A DNA stretch of 7,032 bases, from positions 1 to 7,032 of the forward strand of contig JAPLZS010000023.1 in assembly GCA_026394915.1 (NCBI GenBank). The letters are read 5' to 3'. The position numbers were made by a program, and so were the translations under genes. The DNA is from Candidatus Woesearchaeota archaeon. GTDB taxonomy: Archaea > Nanobdellota > Nanobdellia > Woesearchaeales > UBA12501. The notes beneath the pieces were generated by a model. It did not search any database, was not told where the DNA came from, and saw only the letters and a program-made list of their open reading frames with translations. Below are positions 6,425 through 7,032 of this stretch, in pieces. Numbering within the stretch: the stretch's first letter is position 1; the number at the start of each line of letters is the position of its first letter.

Positions 6425-7032
6425 AATCTTTCATCTTTATCATATAAACGCCATTCAGGCATCTGGCGCATCCTGCACTCATGTTCTTGCCTGATTCAAG
6501 CTGTTTTCTTAGTTCATTCATCTTGTCAGAATTCCATGCCTGCTTTAGGCTCATCTTATCTATGTTTCCAAGCACAAGATCCTTGCTGAAATAAGTGAAT
6601 GCGCTGGATGTTATGGACAGCCTTCTCCATGGATCAGAGCACTTAAAAGATTGTTTTGCATAGATCTTCTCGTCTTTCTTCTCAGGAGAATTAACGGCCT
6701 GGAACTCTATTTAATCTGCATAATCTTTCCAGAATTCCCTGTATTCTTTTACCTCTTTCATGTTGTTCTCGGAAGGCAATAAGCTTATCCTTATGATAGG
6801 CGTTCTTTTCTTCATGCTGTCTCTCATTCTCCTGAAGCTTATTATGTTGGACTTTATCTTTTCCCTGACATTCTCCCTGGTCTCGTCATTGAACTCGCCA
6901 AGAGAGAAACAGACTGTGTTAATCTTGCTCTGTATCATCCTTTTTTGGACATCCTCAGAGAGATTCACAGCATTGGTATGGATGAACACATCTATTATGC
7001 CGCTCTTGTCAATGACATCAAGCGCTTTCTTG
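6423..7032 (-). pseudogene. Radical SAM/SPASM protein, C-terminal part, interrupted by an in-frame TAA and missing the SPASM cysteine pair
   Basis: The reading frame enters from the right edge (codons phased from 7031) and covers the second half of a radical SAM barrel: DVFIHTNAVNLSEDVQKRMI, INTVCFSLGEFNDETRENV and TPIIRISLLPSENN, ending EFWKDYAD. A TAA follows at 6711-6713. Translation of the same frame then continues for 95 sensible codons to a TAA at 6423: IEFQAVNS, then FKCSDPWRRLSI, LVLGNIDKMSLKQAWNSDKMNELR and GCARCL. This is a SPASM-type C-terminus with its W-R-R-L-S-I strand, G-N-I turn, A-W-N-S helix and last Cys pair. The segment that normally carries D-G-x-V-x-P-C-C between RLSIT and LVLGN is absent. 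SPASM cysteines bind auxiliary iron-sulfur clusters. The CxxxCxxC SAM cluster motif would be upstream of the window. Radical SAM genes are often found in surface-glycan clusters, but the substrate is unknown. The 3' end overlaps the ribosome-binding site of the cytidylyltransferase gene. Confidence 0.8.

Overview
The window reads as one densely packed stretch of a minus-strand operon for a sialic-acid-like nonulosonic acid (legionaminic/neuraminic type) that is activated with CMP and normally placed on surface glycans. Every gene found runs right to left. No plus-strand gene, RNA gene, CRISPR array or insertion sequence is visible. The host is probably an archaeon: AUA isoleucine and AGA/AGG arginine codons dominate, proteins are Lys-rich, gaps are tiny, and some start sites carry GGAGGT- or AAGGTGATC-type Shine-Dalgarno sequences. 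A small-genome DPANN-type archaeon from a metagenome would fit, but that is inference; bacteria share these families.

Layout in transcription order (right to left): a radical SAM/SPASM gene, cut by the right edge and broken (7032-6423); CMP-nonulosonate cytidylyltransferase (6412-5774); GNAT N-acetyltransferase (5777-5223); nonulosonate synthase NeuB/LegI (5191-4109); hydrolysing UDP-sugar 2-epimerase NeuC/LegG (4078-2915); hexapeptide-repeat acetyltransferase, broken by an amber codon (2855-2442); DegT-type PLP aminotransferase (2439-1279); a CBS-pair/SDR fusion whose reading frame breaks near 719-728 (1231-719), with the rest of the epimerase continuing off the left edge (723-1).

Together these supply most of a legionaminate-type route: C4 amination (aminotransferase), N-acetylation (GNAT and/or hexapeptide enzyme), UDP release with C2 inversion (NeuC/LegG), condensation with phosphoenolpyruvate (NeuB/LegI) and CMP activation (NeuA/LegF). 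A 4,6-dehydratase, the sugar-1-phosphate nucleotidyltransferase and the glycosyltransferases are not in the window.

The most unusual aspect is damage. Three of the eight genes carry inactivating lesions (in-frame TAA, in-frame TAG, and a frameshift that looks like an ~8-nt loss), and one of them also seems to have lost an in-frame segment with the SPASM cysteine pair. The NeuA/B/C core, the GNAT and the aminotransferase are intact. Either the accessory part of the pathway is decaying, or the assembly has errors, or (least likely) stop codons are recoded.
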